A stretch of 64,000 bases of DNA from the NCBI RefSeq assembly GCF_000382365.1, contig NZ_KB908220.1:150805-214804 (forward strand), given 5' to 3'. The notes beneath the pieces are model-generated. The model was given only the letters and a program-made list of their open reading frames with translations. It did not search any database and was not told where the DNA came from. This stretch comes from Pannonibacter phragmitetus DSM 14782 (GTDB lineage: Bacteria > Pseudomonadota > Alphaproteobacteria > Rhizobiales > Stappiaceae). Shown here in pieces: positions 34,886 through 44,732 of this stretch (position 1 is the stretch's first letter; every line of letters begins with the position of its first letter). The position numbers and the translations under genes are program-made.

Positions 34886-35020
34886 TTGTGGCGTCTGGAT
34901 GACAGATGCTTACCTCTACCTTGAAGCGCAAGAGAGTGTTCTTTGGCACCTCTTACAAGCCGCAGCCCCCTCCCTCAGGAACCATTGTCTAAAACGGACA
35001 GCCAGTCAGGGTCCAGTTCC

Positions 35021-35069
35021 TCTCCCCCCTTGAGGGGGAGATGCCCCCGGCAGGGGGCAGAGGGGGGTA
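35021..35069. repeat. Dispersed rhizobial-type palindromic repeat, copy A
   Basis: The element reads from TCTCCCCCCTTGAGGGGGAG through GATGCCCCC to GAGGGGGGTA. It has two internal hairpins (CCCCCTTGAGGGGG and GCCCCCGGCAGGGGGC). It resembles widespread intergenic repeats of Hyphomicrobiales. Copy B is its inverted partner 48 bp away. Confidence 0.7.
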
Positions 35070-35117
35070 TGCAGCCTGTCCGGTTGCAAGAGAGGGCCTG
35101 CCGTATTGAGGCGCTGC

Positions 35118-35167
35118 TACCCCCCCTCTGTCAGCTTGTGCTGACATCTCCCCCTCAAGGGGGGAGA
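35118..35167. repeat. Dispersed repeat, copy B (inverted relative to A)
   Basis: TACCCCCCCTCTGTC through to CTCAAGGGGGGAGA is the reverse complement of copy A except in the central hairpin, which is TGTCAGCTTGTGCTGACA here. The central stem differs in sequence but is conserved as a stem, so structure is kept. Confidence 0.7.
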
Positions 35168-35224
35168 GGGGCGCTGCGGCAAGACGAAGGCCCGATCCTT
35201 CTCCGTGCACTCAATGTAAACACT

Positions 35225-35253
35225 GCCCTCCTTGAGCGGGGGAGATGCCCCCA
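35225..35253. repeat. Dispersed repeat, degenerate copy C
   Basis: GCCCTCCTTGAGCGGGGGAG followed by ATGCCCCC matches the first half of copy A with mismatches and lacks the GAGGGGGGTA end, so it is a decayed partial copy. Together the copies fill most of the 414-bp gene-free stretch 34886-35299. Confidence 0.55.
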
Positions 35254-35299
35254 GCCCGAAAAACCGCGCTGGGGCGCCAGGTCTCTAGGCCGCATCCTA

Positions 35300-35515
35300 T
35301 CACTCTTTGCCGGTGACAATCGGCAGTGTTTCAAGATGCTTGCCGATGGTCTCGACAACATCGTGATGCATCGGAAGATTGATCTTTTCGGTCTCCCATC
35401 GCTCCATGAAGAGCGCGACGGTTTCCTCGGCGGTATCGAGGACGAGCTTGCGCGGCAGTTTGGCTTCTCTGGCCTTGCGTAAGCGATCCGCGATCTCTTG
35501 GATTTCGTATCTCAT
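35300..35515 (-). CDS. Small acidic/basic helical protein, unknown
   Basis: The 71-residue protein is mostly helical and charged: EIQEIADRLRKAREAKLPRKLVLDTAEETVALFMERWETEK. I do not recognise the family; size and composition are like those of small antitoxin or regulator proteins. ATG 35515 has no clear ribosome site. A perfect 10-bp inverted repeat lies 11 bp upstream (35526-35556), as expected for an autoregulated small gene. It lies beside dispersed repeats at the end of the foreign patch and could be a remnant. Confidence 0.5.
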   Translation of the reverse strand: MRYEIQEIADRLRKAREAKLPRKLVLDTAEETVALFMERWETEKINLPMHHDVVETIGKHLETLPIVTGKE

Positions 35516-35525
35516 CGATGTTTAT

Positions 35526-35556
35526 TTCTGCATCAAAAACCAAATATGATGCAGAA
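35526..35556. promoter_or_regulatory. Inverted repeat TTCTGCATCA-N11-TGATGCAGAA
   Basis: Perfect 10-bp arms (35526-35535, 35547-35556) in AT-rich DNA directly upstream of the 71-residue gene. The position suits an operator over its promoter. Confidence 0.6.
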
Positions 35557-35721
35557 TAACACATCGTAACGCCGGAAAATTGCCGTCGCGCTCCCCTCCC
35601 CTGCGTCCCTTTGCCATTCCCCCGCACATCGACACCGCCCCCTGCCGCCGGTAGATTTGCCCGGACAGATACTCCCCCGAGGGCGCCGTGTGGTGCCGGG
35701 TTTGGCTGATGGCGGTTCAGG

Positions 35722-36138
35722 ATGCAGGTTTCTTCTCAAGGCTCTTCCTCTGACAATGCGGCGTCACAGGCCACGCATCCGCTGTTCCGGGCGGGGATGG
35801 TGGCGGCCGGGCTGTGCGGGGCGGCCGGCGTCGCGCTGGCGGCGCTTGGCACGCATATGGATGCAACCGGGATGATGAGTGTTGCCTCCAACATGCTGCT
35901 GTTCCACGCCCCGGCGTTTCTGGGCCTCGGCGCGCTGGCACAACTGCGGCGGGTGCCGCTGCTGCCCGTGGCCTTCGTGCTGCTGCTGGCGGGCGTTGCG
36001 CTGTTCAGCGGCGATCTGGTCAGCCGGGCGCTCACGGCTGAACGGCTGTTTGCCATGTCCGCGCCCACGGGTGGCTCACTGATGATCTGCGGCTGGCTCG
36101 CCGTGCTGCTCAGCGCGGCCTTCGTGCGGCCGCGCTGA
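35722..36138 (+). CDS. DUF423 membrane protein (YgdD-like)
   Basis: The 138-residue protein has four transmembrane helices. FRAGMVAAGLCGAAGVALAALGTHM at the start, the LFHAPAFLGLGAL helix, and the closing VALFSGDLVSRAL and SAPTGGSLMICGWLAVLL match DUF423. The function of this small inner-membrane family is unknown. An N-terminal Ser-rich extension (1-22) is not part of the domain. It converges on the SDR gene, 40 bp away. Confidence 0.82.
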   Translation: MQVSSQGSSSDNAASQATHPLFRAGMVAAGLCGAAGVALAALGTHMDATGMMSVASNMLLFHAPAFLGLGALAQLRRVPLLPVAFVLLLAGVALFSGDLVSRALTAERLFAMSAPTGGSLMICGWLAVLLSAAFVRPR

Positions 36139-36178
36139 AGATCAACCTCCCGGTGCACTGACACACCGGGAGCTTCCC

Positions 36179-36934
36179 TCAGGTCTTGGAGATGGAATTG
36201 CCGCCATCGGCGGTCAGTGCCGTGCCGGTGACGAAGGAGGCATAGTCACTGAGGAGGAAGGCGGCAGCTGCCGCGATCTCTTCCGGCCGGGCAAGGCGCT
36301 TCAGGGCATGCAAGCCGGCCACCCAGTCCAGCGAGGCCTGATCCTGCGGCGCCATGTCCGTGCGGGTGCCGCCCGGCAACAGGGCGTTGACCCGGAGCCC
36401 TGCCGCGCCATGTTCGGCGGCCAGAACCTGCGTCAGGCCAATGAGCCCCGCCTTTGCCGCCGCATAGGCTGCCATACCCGGCAGGCCCGCCGCATGGCCG
36501 ACGAAGGTGGAGGTGAAGACGATGGCGCCCTGCCCGCCATCCGCCAGCATGGCCGGGATCTGCGCCCGTGCCAGATGGAAGGCGCTGGTGAGGTTGACCT
36601 CCAGCACCCGGTGCCAGTTGGCCGGGCTCATCTGCGGCAGCGGCACCATGTCCCCCACCATGCCGGCATTGTTGAAGGCCCCGTCGAGACGGCCGAACTG
36701 GCCGAGCGCGGCATCCACCAGCGCCTGCGCATGTTCCGCCTCAGCCACATCACCAGAGACAGGGACAGCTGCGCCGCCGCCCGCGCTGATCTCAGCTGCC
36801 AGCGCCTCCAGCCTGTCCTTGCGTCTGGCGCCAATGACGAGCCTTGCCCCGCGTGCCGCAAACATCCGCGCTGCCGCTTCGCCGATGCCGCTGCTGGCGC
36901 CGGTGATGATGATGACCTTGTCTTTCAGTTGCAT
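36179..36934 (-). CDS. Short-chain dehydrogenase/reductase
   Basis: This classical SDR has 251 residues with the dinucleotide motif TGASSGIG, the NNAG motif at FNNAGMVGD, and the catalytic Ser in FTSTFVGH with YAAAK (Tyr-x3-Lys). The C-terminus FVTGTALTADGGNSI is typical of 3-oxoacyl-reductase-like members. It probably reduces a carbonyl or oxidises an alcohol with NAD(P). The substrate is not predictable; neither neighbour is informative. GGAG 9 nt upstream supports ATG 36934. Confidence 0.87.
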   Translation of the reverse strand: MQLKDKVIIITGASSGIGEAAARMFAARGARLVIGARRKDRLEALAAEISAGGGAAVPVSGDVAEAEHAQALVDAALGQFGRLDGAFNNAGMVGDMVPLPQMSPANWHRVLEVNLTSAFHLARAQIPAMLADGGQGAIVFTSTFVGHAAGLPGMAAYAAAKAGLIGLTQVLAAEHGAAGLRVNALLPGGTRTDMAPQDQASLDWVAGLHALKRLARPEEIAAAAAFLLSDYASFVTGTALTADGGNSISKT

Positions 36935-37096
36935 GGATCTGCTCTCCGGTTGAAAACACCGGCAAGCTAGGCGGCAGGAGAAGCCGGGACGACCCGAAAC
37001 CAGACTGGCAAGCCCTTGTCCGGACAGGAATATTTTTGCATTCCGCTCGCTTTCCGGGTTGCGGCGGATGAGGAAGCGGGAGGCCCCAACGGCAAA

Positions 37097-37122
37097 GGGC
37101 GGAGCCGTTCCCGGCCCCGCCC
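37097..37122 (-). terminator. Possible terminator after fghA
   Basis: GGGCGG-A-GCCG pairs with CGGC-C-CCGCCC around a TTCC loop (10 bp, one mismatch). On the minus strand it is followed only by TTTG, so it would be a weak terminator for the frmA-fghA operon. Confidence 0.5.
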
Positions 37123-37150
37123 CTTGCTCATTGCGAAAACGCGTATTGCG

Positions 37151-37975
37151 TCACTTCAGCCGTGCGGCATGCCATTCCACATGATCGCGGCCGAAGGTGG
37201 CGACGAAATTGTAGGAATGGTCATAGCCTTCCTGCAGGCGGACGGTGGAGGGCGTGCGGGTGCGGCCCAGCGCTTCCGCGAGGGCTTCGGGCTTCAGCAG
37301 GTCGAGGAACTGGTCGGACAGGCCCTGATCCACCAGAAGGTCCGAAGACCAGCCCTTGTCCGCCAGCAGATGCACCGCATCATGGCCGCGCCACAGGCTT
37401 TCGTCCGGACCGAGATATGCCCCCAGCTGCTTGCGGCCCCAGTCCGAGGCGGACGGGTGGGCAATCGGGGCGAAGGCCGAGAGCGAGGCATAGTGGCCGG
37501 GGTGGCGCATGGCGAGCGTCAGCGCGCCGTGGCCGCCCATGGAATGGCCGGTGATGCCGTGGCTGTCCGTCACGGGGAAGGACGCGGCCACAAGATCGCG
37601 CAGCTCGCGCACCACATAGTCCTCCATGCGGAAATGCGGTGCCCATGGCGCCTGCGTGGCGTTGACATAGAAGCCAGCGCCCTGCCCCAGATCATAGGCC
37701 TCGTCATTGGCGACACCTTCGCCGCGCGGGCTGGTGTCGGGGAAGACGATGGCCAGACCGAACTCGGCCGCATGGGCCTGCAGCCCGGCCTTGGTCATGG
37801 CGTTCTCGTGGGTGCAGGTCAGGCCCGACAGATACCACAGGCAGGGCACGCGCCCCGCCTGAGCCTGCGGCGGCAGGTAGACGGCGAAGGTCATCGGCAC
37901 ACCGCAGACCTTGCTGTCATGGGTGTAGACGCCCTGCACGCCGCCATACATGCGGCTTTCGGAAACGGTCTTCAT
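37151..37975 (-). CDS. fghA: S-formylglutathione hydrolase
   Basis: The 274-residue esterase hydrolyses S-formylglutathione to formate and glutathione, the second step of glutathione-dependent formaldehyde detoxification. The nucleophile is in GHSMGGHGAL. The CLWYLSGLTCTHEN segment (conserved oxyanion/Cys region), FPDTSPRGEGV and the final DHSYNFVATFGRDHVEWHA, which carries the catalytic His, are visible. ATG 37975 has GAGGGG upstream; GTG 37978 is a minor alternative. It follows frmA by 10 bp in the same operon. Confidence 0.95.
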   Translation of the reverse strand: MKTVSESRMYGGVQGVYTHDSKVCGVPMTFAVYLPPQAQAGRVPCLWYLSGLTCTHENAMTKAGLQAHAAEFGLAIVFPDTSPRGEGVANDEAYDLGQGAGFYVNATQAPWAPHFRMEDYVVRELRDLVAASFPVTDSHGITGHSMGGHGALTLAMRHPGHYASLSAFAPIAHPSASDWGRKQLGAYLGPDESLWRGHDAVHLLADKGWSSDLLVDQGLSDQFLDLLKPEALAEALGRTRTPSTVRLQEGYDHSYNFVATFGRDHVEWHAARLK

Positions 37976-37985
37976 CACCCGCCCC

Positions 37986-39113
<1,128 letters not shown>

Positions 39114-39498
39114 GGGATCTCCCCTCCTTCGATGGACAAGTCATCAATGATGATGGCCGTGTTATAAGCAGTGGCGTTCATCTGAGCCACCCCTGGTAAC
39201 AGATCGAGCGGCAGAGCGTGTCACGAAACGCGACACAAATTGTCCAGGCCGTCACACAGAGCCCCCTGTTCCATCGGAATTTTCCAGTCTGAACGGCCGC
39301 CGCGGCGGGCATGTCGGATTCTGACCATTGCGGGACTGTCTGAGGTTAGGATGTTGTAAAGCTACCGGCAAAAATGGGAGACCTGTTCTGACGGGAGGCC
39401 CCCTTGTGTCCAGCCGCCCGCGTCAGTCACACTGAGACAACAAGCCCTGCCCGGCGGCGGCGCAGTGGCACACCATGACAAGGAGCCTGCCGGCGGCA
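39114..39498. promoter_or_regulatory. Divergent frmA/soxB control region with a near-palindrome
   Basis: These 385 gene-free bases control both operons. The best symmetry is GTGTCaCG-AAA-CGcGACAC (39218-39236, one mismatched pair), 105 bp from the frmA start, a plausible operator. I found no glycine riboswitch core or clear promoter hexamers. Confidence 0.45.
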
Positions 39499-40752
39499 AT
39501 GACGCGCTATTCCCTTCTCGAACTGGCGAAAAATGCCTTCAGCGCGCACAAGAACTGGGGCCGCCACTGGCGCTCCCCGGAGCCCAAGGCCGCCTATGAC
39601 GTCATCATCATCGGCGCGGGCGGCCACGGGCTGGCCACCGCCTATTACCTGGCCAAGGTGCACGGCATCACCAATGTGGCCGTGCTGGACAAGGGCTGGC
39701 TGGGTGGCGGCAACACGGGCCGCAACACCACCATCGTGCGCTCCAACTATCTGTGGGAGGAAAGCGCCGCCCTCTACCAGCATGCGCTGAACCTGTGGGA
39801 CGGGTTGTCGCAGGACCTCAATTACAATGTCATGTATTCCAAGCGCGGCGTGATGATGCTGGCCCATACGGTGCATGACGTGCAGGTGTTCAAGCGCCAC
39901 ATCCACGCCAACCGGCTGGCCGGGGTCGAGAACGAGTGGATGACGCCGGAAGAGGCGAAGGAATTCTGCCCGCCGCTCAACATCGAGAAGAACATCCGCT
40001 ATCCGGTGATGGGCGCGGCGCTGCAGCGGGTGGGCGGCACGGCCCGGCACGATGCGGTGGCCTGGGGCTATGCACGCGGGGCCAGCGCCATGGGTGTCGA
40101 CATCATCCAGAACTGCGCCGTCACCGGCATCCGCCGTGCGCCTTCCGGCGAAATCACGGGCGTTGAGACCTCACGCGGCTTCATCGGCGCCAAGAAGATC
40201 GGCTGCGTCGCTGCCGGCAACACCTCTGTTGTCATGGCCATGGCCGGGCTGAAGCTGCCGCTGGAATCCAATCCGCTGCAGGCGCTGGTGTCCGAGCCGG
40301 TCAAGCCCGCCTTCCCTTGCGTGGTCATGTCCAACACCATCCACGCCTATATCTCCCAGTCCGACAAGGGTGAGCTGGTGATCGGCGCGGGCACGGACCA
40401 GTTCGTTTCCTATTCGCAGGCAGGCGGTCTGCACATCACCACCCACACGCTGGATGCCATCTGCGAGCTGTTCCCCATGTTCCGGCGCATGCGCATGCTT
40501 CGCAACTGGGGCGGCATCGTCGACAACACACCGGACCGCTCGCCGATCATCGGGCTGACGCCGGTACCGGGGCTTTATGTCAACTGCGGCTGGGGCACGG
40601 GCGGCTTCAAGGCGACGCCGGGCTCGGGCCATGTGTTTGCCCACACCATTGCGACTGGCGCGCCGCACCCGATCAACGCCCCCTTCTCCCTGGACAGGTT
40701 CCGCACCGGACGCCTGATCGACGAGGCGGCTGCTGCCGCCGTGGCTCACTGA
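39499..40752 (+). CDS. soxB: Sarcosine oxidase subunit beta (heterotetrameric)
   Basis: The 417-residue flavoprotein is the catalytic beta subunit that oxidatively demethylates sarcosine at a covalent FMN and noncovalent FAD. It begins [20 protein letters not shown], as SoxB proteins do, so I chose ATG 39499 over 39475. The FAD motif is [19 protein letters not shown], followed by [16 protein letters not shown], and the C-terminal [17 protein letters not shown] is conserved. It is first of soxB-soxD-soxA-soxG. The tetrameric enzyme passes the methyl group to tetrahydrofolate or releases it as formaldehyde. Confidence 0.95.
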   Translation: MTRYSLLELAKNAFSAHKNWGRHWRSPEPKAAYDVIIIGAGGHGLATAYYLAKVHGITNVAVLDKGWLGGGNTGRNTTIVRSNYLWEESAALYQHALNLWDGLSQDLNYNVMYSKRGVMMLAHTVHDVQVFKRHIHANRLAGVENEWMTPEEAKEFCPPLNIEKNIRYPVMGAALQRVGGTARHDAVAWGYARGASAMGVDIIQNCAVTGIRRAPSGEITGVETSRGFIGAKKIGCVAAGNTSVVMAMAGLKLPLESNPLQALVSEPVKPAFPCVVMSNTIHAYISQSDKGELVIGAGTDQFVSYSQAGGLHITTHTLDAICELFPMFRRMRMLRNWGGIVDNTPDRSPIIGLTPVPGLYVNCGWGTGGFKATPGSGHVFAHTIATGAPHPINAPFSLDRFRTGRLIDEAAAAAVAH

Positions 40753-40762
40753 GGCTTTCTCC

Positions 40763-41068
40763 ATGCTGCTGATTTTCTGCCCTTGTTGCGGCGTCGAACG
40801 GCCCGAGACCGAGTTCCGCTACGGCGGCGAGGCACATATCGCCCGCCCTGCCGACCCTTCCACCCTCGATGATGAGGAATGGGCCCAGTTTCTCTACATG
40901 CGCTCCAACAAGCGCGGGCTCTATGCCGAGCGCTGGCGCCACACCCACGGCTGCGGACGCTTCTTCAATGCCGTGCGCGACACGGTGAGCGACAAGTTCG
41001 TCTGCACCTACAAGGCCGGGGAACCGAAGCCTGATCTTGAAGCCCTTGCCCGGGAGGCCGCGAAATGA
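40763..41068 (+). CDS. soxD: Sarcosine oxidase subunit delta
   Basis: The 101-residue subunit binds zinc through FCPCCG at the N-terminus and HTHGCGRFF later. It is otherwise conserved in RYGGEAHIARPAD and TVSDKFVCTYKAGE. It is the small structural subunit of tetrameric sarcosine oxidase. GAGG 8 nt upstream supports ATG 40763, and the stop overlaps the start of soxA (ATGA). Confidence 0.95.
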   Translation: MLLIFCPCCGVERPETEFRYGGEAHIARPADPSTLDDEEWAQFLYMRSNKRGLYAERWRHTHGCGRFFNAVRDTVSDKFVCTYKAGEPKPDLEALAREAAK

Positions 41069-44000
41069 CCAGCCACAGCACACGCGGCGGCCACATGCGC
41101 ACCGGCAACGGCGGACGGGTGGACCGGTCCCGCCACCTCAGCTTCACTTTCGATGGAAAGGAAATGACCGGCCTTGCGGGCGATACGCTCGCGTCTGCCC
41201 TCATTGCCAACGGGGTGCATCTGACCGGCCGCTCCTTCAAGTATCACCGCCCGCGCGGCATCGTGACGGCGGGCTCGGAGGAGCCGAATGCGCTGGTAGG
41301 CGTCTACCGGCACGGCGACCAGACGCCGAACCTGCGCGCCCCGCAGGTGGAGCTTTACGAGGGCCTCACGGCCATCAGCCAGAACCGATTCCCCTCGCTG
41401 GAGTTCGATGTGGGGGCGGTCAACAATGTGCTGTCGCCGCTGTTTCCGGCGGGCTTCTACTACAAGACCTTCATGTGGCCGAAGGCGTTCTGGGACCGGG
41501 TGTATGAGCCCGTGATCCGCGCCGCCGCCGGTCTCGGCAAGCCGCCCAAGCTGGCCGACCCCGACCGTTACGCCAACACCTATGCGCATTGCGATGTGCT
41601 GGTGATTGGCGCTGGCCCCGCTGGCCTTGCCGCTGCCCTTGCGGCCAGTGAGAGCGGCGCTCGGGTGATCCTGTGCGACGAGCAGGCGGAAATGGGCGGC
41701 TCACTGCTGGCAGAAGCTGGCGCCACCATCGAAAGCCATGCAGCGGCGGACTGGGTGGCGGCAACGCTGGCAACGCTCGCTGCACGCGGCAATGTTACCC
41801 TGCTGCCGCGCACCACGGCTTTCGGCTATTTCGTGCAGAACTTCGTCGCCCTCGCCGAGCGGGTAACGGACCATCTTGCCCATCCCGATCCGGCGCTGCC
41901 GCGTGAAAGGCTGTGGCAGGTGCGCGCGAAGGAGGTCGTCATCGCCGCTGGCGCCCATGAGCGTCCGCTCGTCTTCCCGGAAAACGACCGGCCCGGCATC
42001 ATGCTGGCGGGCGCAGGGCGGACCTATCTCAACCGTTATGGCGCAAAGGTTGGCCGCAACGTGCTGGTGGCTGCCGCCTGTGACAGCGCTTGGACGGCAG
42101 CCTTCGATCTCGCCGCTTCCGGCGTGGATATCGCTGCCATCGCCGACCTGCGCCGCACACCGCCGGAGCATCTGGCCGCGGAAGCTGCAAGGCTCGGCAT
42201 CCGGGTGGAAACCGGCTGCACCGTCACCGGCACCTCCGGGCATCTGCGCGTCAGCAAGGCGCTGCTGGGCCGGTTGCGCGAGGATGGCAGCGTGGCGGCA
42301 GCAGGTGACATCAGCTGCGACGCCATTCTCATGTCCGGCGGCTGGACGCCTGCGGTCAGCCTCTATTCCCAGTCCCGTGGCAAGGTGGTCTGGAATGACG
42401 GGATGCAGGCCTTCCTGCCGGGGGTGAGCGTCCAGAACGAGCGGTCCGCCGGCAGCTGCCGGGGCGTGAACGGCCTTGCTGCCGTGCTCAACGATGGCTA
42501 TGCCGCCGGTGAGCAGGCCGCGAACAAGGCCGTGGGTGCGCCGCTGAAGGCACGCAGCATCCGCGCAGATGGGGCTGAAGCTGCCACCGGCGGATTCCTC
42601 GGCGCTCTGCCGCATGACCGTGATGCTTCCCGCGTGAAGGCCTTCGTCGATTTCCAGAACGATGTAACGGCCAAGGATGTGGAACTGGCCGTGCGCGAGG
42701 GCATGCATTCCATCGAGCACATCAAGCGCTACACCACCACCGGCATGGCAACGGATCAGGGCCGCCTGTCCAACCTCAACGCGCTGGCGATTGCCTCCGG
42801 CGCGCTTGGCACGGCCCTGCCGCAGGTGGGCCTCACCACCTTCCGCCTGCCCTACACGCCGACGACTTTCGGCACCTTCGCCGGATCTTCACGCGGAGAT
42901 GCCTTCGATCCCGTCCGCCGCACACCCTCCCATGACTGGGTGGTGAAGCAGGGCGGCGTCTTCGAGGACGTGGGCCAATGGAAGCGCACCTGGTATTTCC
43001 CCAAGGCAGGCGAGGACATGCATGCCGCCGTCGCCCGCGAGTGCCGCACGGCACGGCAGACGGCCGGCCAGTTCGACGCCTCCACCCTTGGCAAGATCGA
43101 AGTGGTGGGCAAGGACGCGGCCGAGTTTCTGGAGCGCTTCTACACCAACCCGTGGAAGGGGCTGAAGCCAGGCCGCTGCCGCTACGCAGTGCTGCTCAAC
43201 GAGGCCGGTTACATCATCGATGATGGCGTGGTGGGCAGGCTTTCGGAGGACAGGTTCCACGTCACCACCACCACGGGCGGCGCAGCACGGGTCTTTGCCA
43301 TGATGGAGGACTTCCTCCAGACAGAATGGCCGGACCTCGATGTGTGGATCACCTCCACCACCGAACAGTTTGCCGTCATCGCCGTGCAGGGACCGAAGGC
43401 GCGCGAGATCATTGCGCCCTTTGTCGAGGGGCAGGATCTTTCGGCGGAAGCCTTCCCGCACATGAGCGTTACCACCTGCCGCTTTGCCGGGCTGCCCTGC
43501 CGTCTGTTCCGTGTGAGTTTCACGGGCGAACTCGGCTTTGAAGTGAATATCCCCGCCCGCCATGGCGCCAAGGTGTGGGAGATGATCTGGGCCGAAACCG
43601 AAAAGCACGGCGGCTGTGTCTATGGCACGGAAACCATGCACGTGCTGCGCGCGGAAAAGGGCTACATCATCGTCGGTCAGGAAACCGACGGCACCGTGAC
43701 GCCTGCCGATGCGGGCCTGGAGTGGGCCATCGGCAAGAAGAAGTTCGACTTCGTCGGCAAGCGCTCGCTCGCACGGCCGGATCTGGTGGCCACGGGCCGC
43801 AAGCAGGTCGTTGGCCTGCAGCCGGTCGATCCCAAGCGGATGCTGGAAGAAGGCGCGCAGATCACCGCCGAGGCGAACCCGGCCAAGGGCACGCCTGCAT
43901 TGGGCCACGTGACCTCGGCTTACTGGAGCGAGGCACTGGGCCGCACCATCGGTCTTGCCATCGTCAAGGATGGCCGCAGCCGCATGGGTGAAGTCCTGCA

Positions 44001-44085
44001 GGTGCCGATGCCCTCGGGTGCCATTGCCGTGAAGATCGTAGATCCTGTGATGTATGACCCGGAAGGAACCCGTCTCGATGGCTGA
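41065..44085 (+). CDS. soxA: Sarcosine oxidase subunit alpha
   Basis: The 1006-residue alpha subunit has an N-terminal 2Fe-2S-fold-like domain (about 20-110), a pyridine-nucleotide FAD/NAD+ domain with LVIGAGPAGLAAALAASESG near 180, and HERPLVFPENDRPGIMLAGA. The C-terminal half (about 600-1000) is an aminomethyltransferase (GcvT) fold that binds tetrahydrofolate (TGELGFEVNIPARHG, GTETMHVLRAEKGYI). Electrons and the imine intermediate pass between subunits. The length is normal. Overlaps with soxD and soxG indicate tight translational coupling. Confidence 0.96.
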   Translation: MTSHSTRGGHMRTGNGGRVDRSRHLSFTFDGKEMTGLAGDTLASALIANGVHLTGRSFKYHRPRGIVTAGSEEPNALVGVYRHGDQTPNLRAPQVELYEGLTAISQNRFPSLEFDVGAVNNVLSPLFPAGFYYKTFMWPKAFWDRVYEPVIRAAAGLGKPPKLADPDRYANTYAHCDVLVIGAGPAGLAAALAASESGARVILCDEQAEMGGSLLAEAGATIESHAAADWVAATLATLAARGNVTLLPRTTAFGYFVQNFVALAERVTDHLAHPDPALPRERLWQVRAKEVVIAAGAHERPLVFPENDRPGIMLAGAGRTYLNRYGAKVGRNVLVAAACDSAWTAAFDLAASGVDIAAIADLRRTPPEHLAAEAARLGIRVETGCTVTGTSGHLRVSKALLGRLREDGSVAAAGDISCDAILMSGGWTPAVSLYSQSRGKVVWNDGMQAFLPGVSVQNERSAGSCRGVNGLAAVLNDGYAAGEQAANKAVGAPLKARSIRADGAEAATGGFLGALPHDRDASRVKAFVDFQNDVTAKDVELAVREGMHSIEHIKRYTTTGMATDQGRLSNLNALAIASGALGTALPQVGLTTFRLPYTPTTFGTFAGSSRGDAFDPVRRTPSHDWVVKQGGVFEDVGQWKRTWYFPKAGEDMHAAVARECRTARQTAGQFDASTLGKIEVVGKDAAEFLERFYTNPWKGLKPGRCRYAVLLNEAGYIIDDGVVGRLSEDRFHVTTTTGGAARVFAMMEDFLQTEWPDLDVWITSTTEQFAVIAVQGPKAREIIAPFVEGQDLSAEAFPHMSVTTCRFAGLPCRLFRVSFTGELGFEVNIPARHGAKVWEMIWAETEKHGGCVYGTETMHVLRAEKGYIIVGQETDGTVTPADAGLEWAIGKKKFDFVGKRSLARPDLVATGRKQVVGLQPVDPKRMLEEGAQITAEANPAKGTPALGHVTSAYWSEALGRTIGLAIVKDGRSRMGEVLQVPMPSGAIAVKIVDPVMYDPEGTRLDG

Positions 44086-44647
44086 GATCTATACCCCTGC
44101 CGCAGGCGAAACCCCGGTTCTGCGTCACCAGGGCCTGACCGTATCACGCTGTGCAACGCTGGCCCGGCTCTCCTTCCGGGGCCGCGCCCCGGCGCAGGAG
44201 GCCATCGCCTCTGTGCTTGGCACTGCCCTGCCACAAAAGCCGCTGACGGCGGCCGTATCCGGCAGCAAGGCGGCCCTGTGGCTCGGACCCGATGAATGGC
44301 TGCTGCTGGCCCCTGAAGCGGAGCTGGACGCCTTTCAGGCGGCTGCAGACAGCGCCGTCTCCGGCCTCGCTGCGTCGGTGACGGATATCTCGCACCGTCA
44401 GGACGCGGTGCTTGTCTCGGGCGCAAAGGCCGTCTGGCTGCTCAACACCGGCGTCTTCCTTGATCTCAGCCTCGCCGCCTTCCCGGTGGGTATGGTCACC
44501 CGCACCCTCTGCCACAAGGCGGAAGTGGTGCTGTGGCGGATTGCAGAAGACAGTTTCGTGCTCGAATCCTGGCGCAGCTTCCTGCCTTACGTGCTGGAAC
44601 ACATGGAAGATGCAGCTCTGGAATTGGGGGCGCAGGTGCCCGCGTGA
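44078..44647 (+). CDS. soxG: Sarcosine oxidase subunit gamma
   Basis: The 189-residue subunit is the least conserved part of tetrameric sarcosine oxidase. LWLGPDEWLLLAPEAE, VTDISHRQDAVLVSG and the closing FVLESWRSFLPYVLEHMEDA mark the SoxG family, which is itself GcvT-like. ATG 44078 overlaps the soxA stop by 8 bp; an upstream frame to 44054 would overlap more and is less likely. A strong hairpin terminator follows 32 bp after the stop, ending the operon. Confidence 0.93.
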   Translation: MAEIYTPAAGETPVLRHQGLTVSRCATLARLSFRGRAPAQEAIASVLGTALPQKPLTAAVSGSKAALWLGPDEWLLLAPEAELDAFQAAADSAVSGLAASVTDISHRQDAVLVSGAKAVWLLNTGVFLDLSLAAFPVGMVTRTLCHKAEVVLWRIAEDSFVLESWRSFLPYVLEHMEDAALELGAQVPA

Positions 44648-44679
44648 CGAGGCCGCAGCAGCCCCTGAGCGGAAACAGA

Positions 44680-44713
44680 AAAAGCCCGGAAGCGTAACCG
44701 CTTCCGGGCTTTT
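44680..44713. terminator. Bidirectional terminator between soxG and pit
   Basis: A perfect 15-bp stem (44680-44694 with 44699-44713, TAAC loop, core GCCCGGAAGCG) has A-rich and T-rich ends on both sides. It serves soxG from the left and pit from the right. Confidence 0.9.
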
Positions 44714-44732
44714 GTCATGAGGCGGAGAGCTT

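Noticed and set aside
34886..35020. Possible parE toxin after the ParD-like gene
   Set aside because: No frame shows ParE-like residues; sequence runs into dispersed repeats.
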